From the NCBI GenBank assembly GCA_037074765.1, contig JBAMDO010000011.1, positions 186,001 through 250,000 of the forward strand: a DNA stretch of 64,000 nucleotides, written 5' to 3'. Below are positions 26,037 through 44,332 of the stretch, one piece after another (positions within the stretch are counted from its first letter, which is position 1; each line of letters opens with the position of its first letter). This stretch comes from Mansonella perstans. Its lineage: Eukaryota > Nematoda > Chromadorea > Rhabditida > Onchocercidae. The notes under the pieces were generated by a model. The model worked only from the letters and a program-made list of their open reading frames with translations, did not search any database and was not told where the DNA came from. The translations under genes were made by a program, and so were the position numbers.

Positions 26037-27517
26037 CTACTCAAACATATCACGTTTTCTTCCTCTCTTTTCGATTTCCTTAAGTTTTGTATTAACTGCA
26101 CCATACTGTTTTCTGTTGAATAATTCGTATCCTTTCATTATATTATTGAAAAAGAATTTTGCTTCAGCATGTGTACTTAAGATAGCTCGTTCCAATATAT
26201 ATAAATCAACACCTTTACTTTCCACTGTTGCATTACTCTGTATAAAATTATTAAATCATTTGATGAAACTTCACGGTTTTTGGATTCTTTTAAAATTCCG
26301 TTGAAAAATCTCGCAGCAACCGATCAAATTCAACGCGATTCGGTTTTTTTTTTTTTTTTTTTTCAAATTAAAGAAATAAAAATCTAATTCTGCTACTTCA
26401 AAATGCTGAAAAACTCCGCCATTTCGGCAAATTTAATTAAATTCTATCAAATTTTGTAACCTCTATTTATAATAAGGTTTATAATGAGGCGTCAAATAAA
26501 TAATCTGATAAATATTTGTATCTTAAACATGGCAGAAGTACGAAGGGACGGAATGATTTTACCTCAGCAAGACCAAAATCGATAAAAACAATCGTTTCGG
26601 GGTTTCCATTCCGAAGAAGAATATTAGAGGTTGTCAAATCACCATGCGTGATACCGCCGAGATGCAATTTTGCTATAATTTTTCCTAATCGTGTACCAAA
26701 GTCAGCCATCATTTCCTAAATATTCACTGCCACTCTTTGTTTAAACCATCTAAAGAATTGTATTCTAAACTAACACAACACAGTAATATTAAAATTATTG
26801 GTGCAATTTTAATAAATTCAGGAAGAAATGAAAAAAATCGAAGGAAATTTTTCTTTTAAATTTTAGAAATAAAAACAAATTTCTCATACCTCAAAGTTAC
26901 TGTTATTCTTAAAATCATCGATGAATTGTCGAGCAATGATACCACTGGAGATTTCTTCCATAATAAAACAATTTCGATCAATATTTACAAAATATATCGT
27001 AGGTACATCAATTCCCATCTAAGCAGAATCCAGTTTTATTATTTTATATTGCTTCCAAAACAACAGTGCAAAAATCGACAACTAACCATTTTACACTTAT
27101 GCAAAGCAGTTAGTTCAGCTTTAATTCGTCCCTTCGTCAAAATCAAATCTAGCGATGGATGCCTGAAACAATGTTATCTAATTTCAAAATCTTGATTTTC
27201 ACTAAATCAAAAAATCATATTTAAAAACAACGATAGAATTTTCAGATATGCTCCATTGTTTAAAAAAAAAAATCCTCTTAAATCAAAAATTCCTTTGAAA
27301 AAAGTTAAAACGATCAGAATTCCATAAAAATTTCGTCAAAAAAACATTATTTTCATTTGCAATACCTGTAAGTTTTAACAAATCGTTGTTTAATGACTGC
27401 TTTCCGACCAAAATAGATACACCGGAATAGATGAGCTTCAGCTCCCTGCTTAAATGGTTTGAGTTCCTGCGAAAGCCACTGTGAATCAACTGCTTCAGTT
27501 CCAGCTGTTTCATCCAT
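26037..27517 (-). CDS. TP53RK: TP53RK/PRPK (Bud32), KEOPS complex kinase
   Basis: Small atypical kinase/ATPase of the KEOPS complex, needed for the t6A modification of ANN-decoding tRNAs (family knowledge). Five exons on the minus strand (27517-27366, 27162-27087, 27018-26890, 26715-26563, 26237-26037) join in phase to 236 residues (human 253). Visible motifs: glycine-poor loop KQGAEAHLF, lysine in VIKQRFVKTYRHP (Lys43), catalytic HGDLTTSN (143-150), metal-binding IDFGL (Asp165), and the family's basic tail KRGRKRDMFE. All catalytic residues are present. A TTTCAG acceptor ends 8 bp before the ATG, suggesting trans-splicing. It lies 607 bp downstream of NSA2 on the same strand. Confidence 0.96.
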
Positions 27518-28124
27518 TAAAATTCCTGAAACATGATTCCGGATATTATGAAAAGTATTTTTTAGAGAATTGTATCATCAAAATAAATACATAATCACAG
27601 CACTCAGAAGCCTTCCAAATGTACATAATGCATAATGTTACCGATTGATTTCCCGATTTAAGAAATATTGCAAACTACTGAAGCCATGGTAAGCATCGAA
27701 AAAATGCATCCATTAGATTTCTTCTTTGGACCAATGCTCCAACAGAATAATGTCAACTTAGCCATTCTAGCAGATCTCTGTTAACAAAGTATGAATTTGA
27801 CTCTTATTAGTTAATTACTGACAATCACTAATGAAATGAAATTATTTGTCTGTACCGTACACGGAAGAGTTATTATAAAACTTAGTATAAATAAAATCAA
27901 AAATTACAATGCTATGTCCCAGTTTTGTACAAAAATAAACACAGCAAAAATATACTATTTGGTAACATAGTTGCTACGGCAATCAAAGAATTTATATAAC
28001 TTAAAATTCGAATCAGATAGAAGAATTTTATTACCTTCCAAAATAAATGAACAACAATCTAAACCAACAAAAACAATCAAATGAAAATCTTGGATTTAAA
28101 AGGCAATTTTATACATTATAAAAA
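27518..28124. other. Spacer between NSA2 and TP53RK
   Basis: 607 bp of AT-rich sequence with no ORF of interest. Both flanking genes point the same way (minus), so this could be a long intercistronic spacer. The acceptor-like CAG at 27526-27528 lies just before the TP53RK ATG. Confidence 0.45.
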
Positions 28125-30315
28125 TCATAATAACAATACAGCATTAATACAGCCATCATTTTCAGGATTATTTGTTACTTGAGCATATTTTGCCCACACT
28201 ACTTTACCACCTTGAGTAACCATACCAAGTTCCGATATATTTACCTGGAATTAATCATCACGGAGTAACAGTTTTCTACATAAACATTTGAAAAAACACT
28301 GCATATTAAAATAATTAACCGAATATTCTAATATCAAAAAAACATGGAGACAAATTTTCATATATTATGACTTGAAAACAAGATTACTTTAACGAGTAAA
28401 CAAGTTCAGCCAAACGATGGTAAATGTAAAAGCAAAAAAAAAAAAAAAAGAACCTAAAAAAGTAGTGCATTAAAATAAATATTAAAAAAACTTATTCAAT
28501 TGAAAAATTATTAATTCTCACTTCAATAATTGTTCCTTTTGTTATAACTCCCAACGATGTGTATAGAGAGGAAGAAGGATTTTTCTTCACTCCAACAATA
28601 GGTAAATGAAATGTCGTTTGCAACTCGGGATGTGTTACATGAGCCTAAAAAAATCGCATTTATATTTAAACAGTGATGTAGCAGTATTCTTCTTGAATTA
28701 GTTACGAAAAAAGGAAAAGATGAAAATTTGAAATGCTAGCGTCAATATCACAATTTTTTTTGTTTCCTGATATTTTTATGGATAGCCTTCAATGAAAAAT
28801 TATGTTGAACAGAAAACAACAAAAAACTTGTTCAGAAAAAAACTTCTCGTTAAAAAGATTAATGAGAGTAAGAAAATGTATTCAAATTTTGCACGAAAAG
28901 GAAAGTCTACTTTTTTAAACCGTAAACCCATAGGTCGAATGAATCGCTCAAATTTTGCTGGCTTTCTCGTGAATGATTCACCAACAAATGTAACTTTTGT
29001 AACCATACGTTTCCATCCTTTTCGACGAGTTTTACCAGTTTTCACTACTTTGAAAGCCTCTGCATCACTCATTGCCTTGACTGATGGTATAGGTACTTGA
29101 TATTTACCCTGGAAAACACTCAATTTCTAGGTATGTTTTTTAATAGAGAAGCTTTAATTGATTTGCCAAGAATTTGCAAAATTCCGAAAACAATCACTGA
29201 AATAAAGACACATTTTCCGCAGTGGTTTAATAAATGGTGAGAGATAACTAAAGAAATATTTCCGGAAATTCTTCGAAATAGATGAAATAAGAAATATAAC
29301 CAATTAAAACATTCACTTACCGCTTTTTCCTTCCGTTTCTGCTTGATCATTGATGACAAAACCTTACCGGTCGTTTGCTGTTGCCTGTCTAATAGATATG
29401 CTGGTACCACACCTCTTTCAGGTTCTTCACTTGTTCCTGTTTGCTGTTTCTCTTCATGATGCCGCAGCAATCGTCGCATCTCCACCTAAAGCAAATTTTG
29501 ATTCATATGCGAAAATTCGAATCGGAAATATTAAAACGGATTTTCCAGTAGTTTCTAAGGTCAAATTTAAAATTTCACAGTAATGCACAAGCAAACCTTT
29601 TCAGCATATCGTTTTTTGTGATACAATTTAGCTTTGCGACCACGGATTTTCTTCGCATATTGAGAACGTTCATGTCCAGCTCGAGCATTACGTTTTCTTC
29701 TGCAATACAAAAAAAATACGATAACACAGTTATACGATAGCATCCAAAAATATTACAATCTTCAATCTCCACAAATTTCCAAAAATTTTCAATTCTATTG
29801 CTTTTATCGATATAGATAATAAATATTATAGGTAACTTTTATCGATATAGATAAAAGAAAATTCTGATATTACGATAACTCATAATATCAGAATTCGTAA
29901 ATGTATAAGTAACATATGTAAATTTCTCACAGTCTTTCCTCATAATCCAATCGACGTCCATGACGTTTACGATGAAGTTCAATATGCTCGTTTTGTGGCT
30001 GCAAAGATACTGCTATTATAAGACTATAATTAAGTGAGGGAAAAAATTTTCACTTTTATAGCTGTATAAATTAATATCGGATAAGTGACCGATTACTCTA
30101 AGTGTAATGAGAAATGTATGCTCTTGCCGTAATATACAGTAGAAGAAAATCGTACAAATCAATGCTTAAAAAATGCTTAGTATCCTAAGAAATACGTATA
30201 TTCCAAGACGTATATTCAAAAGACGTATATTCCAAGCATAGTATTTCATTAATCAGTTTAGTCATTTAGTCAGCAATCAAACAAATTGATTCTAAAATTC
30301 AAAGCGACCTACCAT
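28125..30315 (-). CDS. NSA2: NSA2, 60S ribosome biogenesis factor
   Basis: Nucleolar factor bound to pre-60S particles, needed for 27S pre-rRNA processing (family knowledge). Seven coding exons (30315-30313, 29998-29931, 29699-29597, 29485-29321, 29108-28911, 28644-28522, 28244-28125) join in phase to 259 residues, against 260 in human. The first coding exon contributes only the ATG, followed directly by a GTAGGT donor. Family signatures are easy to read: [71 protein letters not shown] and [20 protein letters not shown]. It is highly basic, as expected for a ribosome-binding protein. Intron 1 contains a short tandem repeat around 30190-30238. Confidence 0.97.
30190..30238. repeat. Short tandem repeat in NSA2 intron 1
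   Basis: Three imperfect units sharing ACGTATATTC, spaced about 16-17 bp apart. Confidence 0.7.
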
Positions 30316-32201
30316 GACGGATAATAATTGCAATCATACAAATACGACTTCTAAACAGACCTGAAAAAAAACAACAAATCTACAGAAAAAACAAGTTTAA
30401 CAATAAGTTCTGACAACGTATATTTCTACAAACTTTACATTGCTAGCACTAAAATGCTAAACGTAAATCAGCACCAACTATTTTCATATCGTATAAATTG
30501 TAAGCAAATGATTGGCAACTAAAACTTCTAATGCTTCAAACATTACAAGCCACATTCCTCATATTTGTTGCTACCGAAAATAAGAAAAATTAATCAAAAG
30601 AACTTGTAAGAACAAAAATTTATCGCCTTCCCTACTATCTATCCTTATCCTTTCCGGATCAAGAAATTTTATTCAGCAACTTTTGCATTGCCAATTCTGA
30701 AATTTTGTGAAATATATAGTGAAAATTCAAGAGTTATTCAAAAAAAAAAATCAATTGAATCGTACAAAAGGAACGATTATTTCAAAAATCAACAAAGCAC
30801 AGATGAATTTTACTGAAACCGTTTACAATTCTATAACACAGAAATATTCAAATCACACTGGGTTCTAACAGAAAAAAGAGCACATACTTAACAGATTTAA
30901 CTCACATTACTATACTTTATCTTTTGATTTGTAGGAAAAAATTACATCCAAGTATTTCTTACGTTTCTAACTGTACCCGGAAAACTGACCCAAAAACATT
31001 ATAACTAGCAAAAGACTCAAAAAGAAGTCAAAATAAAATTTAAAGTGTCTTGAAGTTTCTTTACTGATTAACCAAAATCTTGATATTACATCATCAAAGT
31101 AAAAAAAAAAAAATGGAATACCTAGTTATAATTGTTCAATTTATTCGATCCCCTTTTCCTTCCTATTTTCTCCAATTTTTAATTCACCCGTGATTTTCGA
31201 AGGCTTATTCAAAAGAATGTTAAAAACCGGAATTTTAAATCACAAAAAATAGGCAGCCTAATTGAAAGAACTTTCATAAAACCGGAATTTTATGATGAAA
31301 TATTTGAAAAGACTTAAGACTCATTTCTCCTTACAGTAATTGAAAATAATTTTCTAAGAAGAACTGAAACGTTCTCCCTTCTACTCAGTATAGCAATCGT
31401 ATTCAAATACAAACTCTCCCTTCTTTCTTTTTTCTCCCAATAGACATCAGCTGAACGTTAAATAAAAATTATCTAATTATAAAAGTCTCGAACTGATGTA
31501 TTCTTTTTCATTCAATCTTACGTTTTCAAATCAAATGACTTAAAAACATAAAATTCTAGCAAAAATCTGTAACTTATTCGAAAGAAGAATTTGCATCCCT
31601 AGGTACTTCTAAAATCAACCAAATACAGTTTTTGATATCACCTGAAAACCTTGATTATTTACTGTATTCCAATCACATCATGTATGATGGACGTGATTAT
31701 GATATTGATAACAGAATATTAATACATTCATCGACTAATATATTCACCGAGTAGTATCTTCACCGACTAGTATATTTACCGAGTAATATCTTCACCGACT
31801 AATATATTCACCGAGTAATATCTTCACCGACTAATATATTCACCGAGTAATATCTTCACCGACTAATATATTCACCGAGTAGTATCTTCACCGATTAATG
31901 TATTCACCGACTAATACATTCACCGATGAGTATATACCATTCCCTCATCCATTTCTCTGCTCAAATGGATTCATTATCTTCTCAAAATTCCCGAACTGGA
32001 ACACAAAAATATGATTCTTATAATTCATTCCCGATTTTTGCTTTACTTTCTATAAACTCCCCTTAATTATTACTCCCAACAGGGATTTTCCAGAGAAATC
32101 GATCAGAAAAACATTAAGAAAGATGATGATGAAGATGAAAAAGGAAGCATTTTCAAAAGAAAATGATCACAAACACTAGTCCGCAGACAAGAAAAGCATT
32201 A
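30316..32201. other. HAPSTR1-NSA2 intergenic region
   Basis: 1.9 kb of AT-rich sequence with no supported gene. An acceptor-like TTTAG (minus strand, AG at 30352-30351) lies 35 bp before the NSA2 ATG. A 32-bp minisatellite occupies about 31727-31933. Confidence 0.5.
31727..31933. repeat. 32-bp minisatellite, about six copies
   Basis: Five full 32-bp units start near 31727, 31759, 31791, 31823 and 31855, and degenerate copies follow. Each has two half-units, TTCACCGACTAATATA and TTCACCGAGTAATATC, so a 16-bp ancestor was probably doubled first. Neighbouring units differ at few positions, suggesting recent expansion. It lies upstream of NSA2. Confidence 0.9.
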
Positions 32202-33409
32202 TTATGAGCGGAAGATCTTTTTGTAGGGAAACTCCGTCGGCGAATGACGCCGTTTACGCCTTCGATGTACTTGACGCGATAGAAAAGTGTTCAATTCAGT
32301 ATCACGCTGTGGACAGGTTACATTAGCAGGGATACATAGTGCCTGAAATTAGTATAAATTTTGTTAACAGAGGAGGAGAATCAGCAATAAGCAATATGTT
32401 TCAGATAGCAAAAAAAATTACCAACTTGCTGAAAGAATGAAACTGCCGGACTATCAGTTTGTTCCGGAGTTGGACTCCGCGAAGAATACCCGTATTCCGC
32501 AGCACAAACAATTTTTGACAATAATTTCCAGACATCATCAACAGAAACTCCATTATAACGACGCAAGGCATAAATTTCACGTGCAAGAGTTTGCCTACCC
32601 GCTATAAAACCTGAAAATAAATGTCAAGCATCACTTATCTCATCAAGTTTGAATTAATCAAAATTGATTCCACTAATTTACTACATATTGCACATGTATA
32701 ATACTCTGATTGAATGTCAAATATCTGACATATAACAATTAAATTTTCATCTAAAGGATAGTCAATAATAACAGACTAATTTGCATGAGTTCATATTTTT
32801 TGACTGTATCCCTCAATTTCAGAATGCTGCTTTTTCCCGTAGATGGGATCATCTTCATTGCTCCGAAGAGACATAAAAATATGTTGATATATTTCGCAGT
32901 ATCTTATATTGCTATAAAATCCTCATGCGACACCAAATAATAGCAATTTTTTGATAAAAGATTTCAAAAATTGAAATATATCCTTTTCAAATAATTTATA
33001 TCCAACAGAAAATCAATTTTTCTTCCTATTTATTTCCCTTTCTATCTTCAATGATTTTATAACGATTAATGTACGAAACAATCAAAAAATGGTGCTTTAA
33101 ACAGTTCTTATCAATAGGCTATTACTTACGACTTTATATCTAACTTGTTGCTATGTTACAATATCAATATAACAAAAGTTTCAAAAAGTTGATTTGTAGG
33201 AAAAATGATAACATACCTCGATCATATGCTTTTTTCTTATGTTCAATACCACTTTTGTAAAGTTGAGTAGTGGATGCTGCAGCTGTTTGCATTGCTTTCC
33301 ATGATGGATTCCGATATAGGAGTGTGACTGATTGAGCACAACCCTCAAAATCGTTCCATAGTAAATCATCACCTTCATCATCCGAACGTTTACCACCACC
33401 TTCAGTCAT
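32202..33409 (-). CDS. HAPSTR1: HAPSTR1 (C16orf72/TAPR1) stress-response adaptor
   Basis: Small conserved protein that works with the HUWE1 ubiquitin ligase in stress signalling (knowledge of the human protein). Three exons on the minus strand (33409-33217, 32610-32426, 32342-32202) give 172 residues. The core matches the family: LWNDFEGCAQSVTLLYRN, AASTTQLYKSGIEHKKKAYD, RGFIAGRQTLAREIYALRR and VSVDDVWKLLSKIV. The C-terminal ELNTFL block is also conserved. The tail is rich in Arg/Lys (RRRKRRH). Exon 2 must end before GTTGGT at 32425 to keep frame with exon 3; using the second GT, 4 bp later, would give an early stop. An ACAG acceptor lies 12 bp before the ATG. Confidence 0.88.
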
Positions 33410-34394
33410 TGAGGTGGAAATCTGTAATAACAATTTTGTGCTTTTTTTTTTTTTCAAAATCATTCCACAATAAATCACCTTTATCACTTTATCATTCATT
33501 GAACGTTCACCATTATCTACACTTTTTTTTTTGTATTTTTTGGCTTTTGAATTTATCAAAAAATGAACTGTTATATTTTAAACTGAAACATAAAGCGGTA
33601 AAAAAGAAAGATTTACAATTCTTGCTGTTAATGAAATTACTAACAATGTTAAATATGATAAACAATTTTGCCAGTTAAATAATTAAATATTCAGGAAAAT
33701 GATTTATATCAATAATGTCTGATAATGATAATGCCAAATCATTTAAGATAATCTGAAAAATTATCCTTATTTTGATAATCGTTGTATTTTCAAGATAAAA
33801 ACTTTCTTGGTGCATATTTAGATCCTAAATGACTCATAAGAATCTAAAAATTGAGCTGAAACATACAGGTTAGAGATATATTTAGATCACATTTCACTTA
33901 CTAATTTAAGTATTTCAGCAACCGATTCATTTATTTCAAAATAATAAAAAAAAAGCTCAAATTTCATTAAATTAATTTGCCCAGTAAATTTTCAAAGATA
34001 TGAAGAGAAACACTTAATCCCGGTTGAATGCAAACAGCAACTAAACAAGTTTCGAGGCTGTACACAGAAAAATTTTAAATGCCTTCGATATTGACAAAAA
34101 AAAAAAAATGTAAAATTTAAGCGACGAGTTCATGCCGATGCGACCAAAAAAGTGTCGCACTAACATTTCAAGTAACACCCGACAATGATGGCAAACTCCA
34201 GAGCAGTACCTGACCTATCCATAAGCTCAGCCCCGTCTTTCATGATTCCGAGGAATCTCCGAGGAGCATCTCAGATCATCTCTAGCTCTCACTTCTACTC
34301 TATAAAACCATTCTCATGAAGCACCTAAGCATTCCAGAAACCAGGCTAACTGCAGTAACTACACTTCCCACTCAAAGCCACCAGTACATTGGGA
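33410..34394. other. Spacer upstream of HAPSTR1
   Basis: AT-rich up to about 34100, then a less AT-rich block. In that block an ORF opens at ATG 34188 and stops near 34317 in the same frame as the ORF at 34395. Its product shows no recognisable features. The reverse ORF 33164-33559 is the HAPSTR1 exon read into its flanks. Confidence 0.4.
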
Positions 34395-34580
34395 ATGGAT
34401 TTCACCGAGAGAGTTATGTTTGCCACGATTTGGTATACTGCGGGAGAGGAGGAAGCTATGCTAAATACCACAGTTACATATTGCGGCTCGGCCAAACAAG
34501 CCTACCACAACGGGAATGATTTCGTCAAATCTTTCACCGATAAACTTTTCCACGGGACTTTTGGCATATTCTGTCTGTGA
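34395..34580 (+). pseudogene. Possible dynein light chain (LC8)-like relic
   Basis: A 61-codon ORF from ATG 34395 in a block visibly richer in GC than its flanks. The C-terminal half (AKQAYHNGNDFVKSFTDKLF then HGTFGIFCL) faintly recalls the helix 2 and DKKYxPTWHCIVG region of LC8 dynein light chains. The usual downstream beta strands (NFGSYVTHE and following) are missing after the stop, and the block has no introns. It could be a decayed retrocopy, a chance ORF, or a short exon of an unrecognised gene. I cannot prove any of these from sequence alone. Confidence 0.3.
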
Positions 34581-35071
34581 TAATACCCAACTTAGGCCTA
34601 AATTTTATTTCTTTTTTTTGTTCATGTAAATTAGTGTGAATATGAATGAAACTTTTATTAAATACACTGTAATTTTAGAGACATCACACTAAGTATTTTA
34701 AGTCTAATAGATTTCACAATGCATTTTAAGTCTAACAAAAAAATTTCACAAAAATTTTAAATTTTACGATTTAATTTTTTTGAAACCTTTAAATCGCAAA
34801 CAAGAAATAATAATCAGTGGAAATAGAGAATGGGAAAATATCTATATCGTTGTAAGAATGAGAAAAACAGTTTAAGAAGTTTAAAGAGTTTAAGGCAAGA
34901 ATTTAAGGTTTCCGGAATTAAGTACTGTTTTTTTTTTTTTTTTTTTGCTTAGACAAATTCAAGAAAGATTTCTTTTATTTTTTACCTTTATAACTATAAA
35001 TGATTGCATTGCATGATAAATGAATCACAAAAAAATGGGCGATTCGGATACTATCCAAAAAAAAAATGTAT
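34581..35071. other. 3' flank of HADHA
   Basis: About 490 bp of AT-rich sequence with a T run at 34928-34946. Nothing else supported. Confidence 0.45.
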
Positions 35072-41432
<6,361 letters not shown>

Positions 41433-42991
41433 CAAAATCTATGAAAGTAGAAAATAATAAGATAGTATTTAATTAATTAGTCCAGCTGAATTTTCAAAGC
41501 AAAGGATTCACTGAATAGAATTTATATTTCAATTAAATAGAATTATACTTGTATTTTTTAAATAGAACGATTTTAATAACACGTTATCCAGCGATAATGA
41601 AATGAATTATTTAGAAGGAAAAATAAATGGAAATTACTACATAGCAATAGCAATTGAAACACGATTTCTTTTCTCATTGACGTGAATCCTGAAATATCTC
41701 AGTCTACCAGTTGTCTTTTAATTATTATCTTCTTCTATCTCTTCGCTTTTTTTTCGTTTTTTTTCCTTTTCTCTTTTTCTCACTTTACTTCTCCTTGTTG
41801 TTCTCCGTCTTCAAATTTTTTATCATAACACAACAACTGTAGTAGACTTCAACTAGATTTAATGCTTGGGTTCGTATCGGTGTTCGTATCGTAGAAGCTT
41901 ACTTTGAAATTCTCATATAGACAGATTCATGTCCAACTACTAGTAGTCACAACAAAGAAAATGATTGATGCAAGAAATGATGGAAAAAATATTTAGAAAA
42001 AAAAATACCGTAAACTATTATATGAATAATTTTCAGGATAGATTTTGCTTATATTGAGCTTATTTAGGATACGATAAAAATTTTCATCAAGGGAACCTGG
42101 TAATTCGTATAATTCATATAATGATGAATGGGAAGTGTTAGGAATATTATTGACTCTCTTCTTTTCTCACACAAACAGAATGATTACATTTCTAAATTTA
42201 CAAATTTTTCACTTTTTAAAAGAAAATTTCATTCAATATTTTATCACTGACCTCATTCTTTGTCTAAACAGTTTAAACAATCTTTAGTTCCCAATTAGTT
42301 TCTTTATCTCACATATCTCAATTGATTTCTAATTCTGTCTTTATTTCTATTTCTCCTTCCAATGAAAAAGATTTCCGCGGTTGTTATCAATAAATGGATG
42401 ATACATGCACATACCTTGCACCATAACGGGTACAAAGTACGCGCAAAAAGATCACAACAATGAGACCACCGAATTATGTTACACCAATAGTTGCAGTACA
42501 AATAGAAATTGAATTTATCGATCAGTTTTGAAAAATTACATAATTTATTATGATTATTAATAAATTAATTTCAGTGAATTAATTTGCAAAAAAAAAAAAA
42601 AAATTCTGTAAATCAATAAAATTTGAGTAAATTCATAAAATTAAATCAAAAATTTGCTCAAATATCTTCATAAAATATTGAATTTTTTTAAGTACAAATT
42701 ATCAAATTACAAACTATGGAATATATATCATAAACACTACAGTAATTATCATTATCACAATCGCTTCCACTATTATCATTATCATGACATCACTTATTAT
42801 CACATATTATCATTTAAGTCTCAAATTTGAAATTTCATATTTTATTCGCTCAGAGCATTAAAAGACAAATGTTTGAAGTGTCGATAATAAGTATAATAAA
42901 AGATTAGAATATTGTAGGAATGCCTTTCAATCAATCATCCTAACTTTTTCATCTCTTTGATCCCTAAAATACCGCCATAACTAGCAGAATG

Positions 42992-43071
42992 TTATCATTA
43001 CATTGTGGTCATTCTTCTTATCATTACATTATTGTGGTCATTCTTATCATTACACTGTTGTGGTCATTCTT
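42992..43071. repeat. Three-copy tandem repeat of about 26 bp
   Basis: Units share TTATCATTACA and TGTGGTCATTCTT; starts near 42992, 43018 and 43044. Confidence 0.75.
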
Positions 43072-43310
43072 CCATATTTGCTATATAAAACTTATTCGTA
43101 TAATCCATACTCAATACTCCCAACTATGTGACCCATCATGACCTTTAGTATTTAAAATTTTAAAAATAACACAAAACATTTTTTTAACAAATTTCCTTCA
43201 CTTAAAAATATGACAAGCTATTTACAAAAAGAAAAATATATTGAAATAATTGAACGGGTCATTTCATACAAAAAGGTCAAATTACCGATAAACAAAATGA
43301 ACAATGTGAA

Positions 43311-43358
43311 CAGACAGACAGACAGACAGACGAACAGACAGACACACACACACACACC
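43311..43358. repeat. GACA tetranucleotide and CA dinucleotide microsatellite
   Basis: CAGA/GACA units with one interruption run directly into a CA run. Likely polymorphic in length. Confidence 0.95.
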
Positions 43359-43786
43359 CTCACCACCGACTATCTATTCAACAAAACAAAGAGAGAAATG
43401 GGTTGAATTGTCTGAGTACGGAGAGAGAATGGGATAATTTTTCGTAGCGCGTCTGAATACGTCGATTAAGTGACGCTTGTTTCACGGAATTTTGTTGGCA
43501 TCCTGATATTGCAAAAAAAAGTGTGAAAATATCGGAAGGATGGGTATTATTGGTTGAAATTTTCTCCGTATCAAAAATACTCCATTTCATCTTGATGAAG
43601 ATTAATTGTTATTGATATTTAATTGAACGTTGCGTAACAGTTTGCCACGTATTTCAGTAATTCTATATACTACTCGTATTTCAGTATGCTCGTAATAGTT
43701 TGCGTAACAGTTTGCTCATAATTTGTATATACTTGATACTTCTTTCCAGTATTGTTATTCACTTAAGCATATCTATCGAGAATCTA

Positions 43787-44332
43787 ATGGTTGAATTAAG
43801 TGGTAAAAGCGCTCTTCAACATAGCTTTGATAATTCAGTATTTATTATACCAGCAGTGGTTGTTGTCGCAATTGTGGGTTAGTTTTGAATAAAAAAAAAT
43901 TTTTTTCAATTTTGATTCAATTTACCTGAAGATCTGAAGATCTTTTTATTTATTTAGCTCGTTATGATATTATTTTTATTTTCTTTTATTTATTTTACTT
44001 TTTTTTTTTTTTTTTTTGTGAATACTTAATTGTAAATCATGACAAGTTTTAATGCAGTTCAATGATTTAATTTGATATTTTAACACATTTAGAAATTAAA
44101 ACTTTTTGTAAGTTTAAAATTGTTGTTGAGGATTAATTTATTGAAAGTTAAAAGTAGTAGTGATGAAGAATTGCTCTTCAACAATTTTAATATATGCTTT
44201 GTAATGCAGTTATTAAGCTTTGTAATTTTAGCATTGGTTACATACAAGTTGACGAATTCGATAAAATTGAAACAAAAGCGCGAAGAAGAAAAAAGGCGTA
44301 AACGAGAAGAAAAAACTAAAAGAAGGAGTTGA
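43787..44332 (+). CDS. Small single-pass membrane protein (SMIM15-like layout)
   Basis: Two exons, 43787-43873 and 44210-44332, join in phase 0 to a 69-residue protein. After about 19 residues there is one continuous hydrophobic segment, formed across the exon junction (FIIPAVVVVAI then LLSFVILALVTYKL). A strongly charged Lys/Glu/Arg tail follows (KQKREEEKRRKREEKTKRRS). This size and layout resemble SMIM15-type small integral membrane proteins, but residue identity is too weak to assign a symbol. The donor ATT|GTGGGT is less ideal than the overlapping GG|GTTAGT, but only the former keeps the second hydrophobic half in frame. The first exon is open upstream of the ATG to a TTCCAG acceptor, which may be a trans-splice site. 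Confidence 0.55.

Larger units (their letters stand above)
41433..43786. other. Divergent intergenic region, HADHA to small membrane gene
   Basis: 2.35 kb between divergently oriented genes, so it should hold both promoters. AT-rich with simple repeats: a three-copy unit of about 26 bp at 42992-43071 and a GACA/CA microsatellite at 43311-43358. ORFs here (for example 42304-42501, 43210-43437) are low-complexity or repeat-derived and not supported as genes. Confidence 0.5.

Noticed and set aside
29120..29485. 121-codon reverse ORF
   Set aside because: Its first 55 codons are NSA2 exon 4; the rest is intron read-through past a clear GTAAGT donor.
31727..31933. Evenly repeated units resembling a CRISPR array
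   Set aside because: Units are contiguous with no unique spacers, and the window is eukaryotic. It is a minisatellite.
33164..33559. 131-codon reverse ORF
   Set aside because: Only its central part (HAPSTR1 exon 1) is coding. Both ends read into the intron and upstream sequence.
42304..42501. Cys/Trp-rich reverse ORF upstream of HADHA
   Set aside because: Low-quality composition, no splice context, and no recognisable motif.
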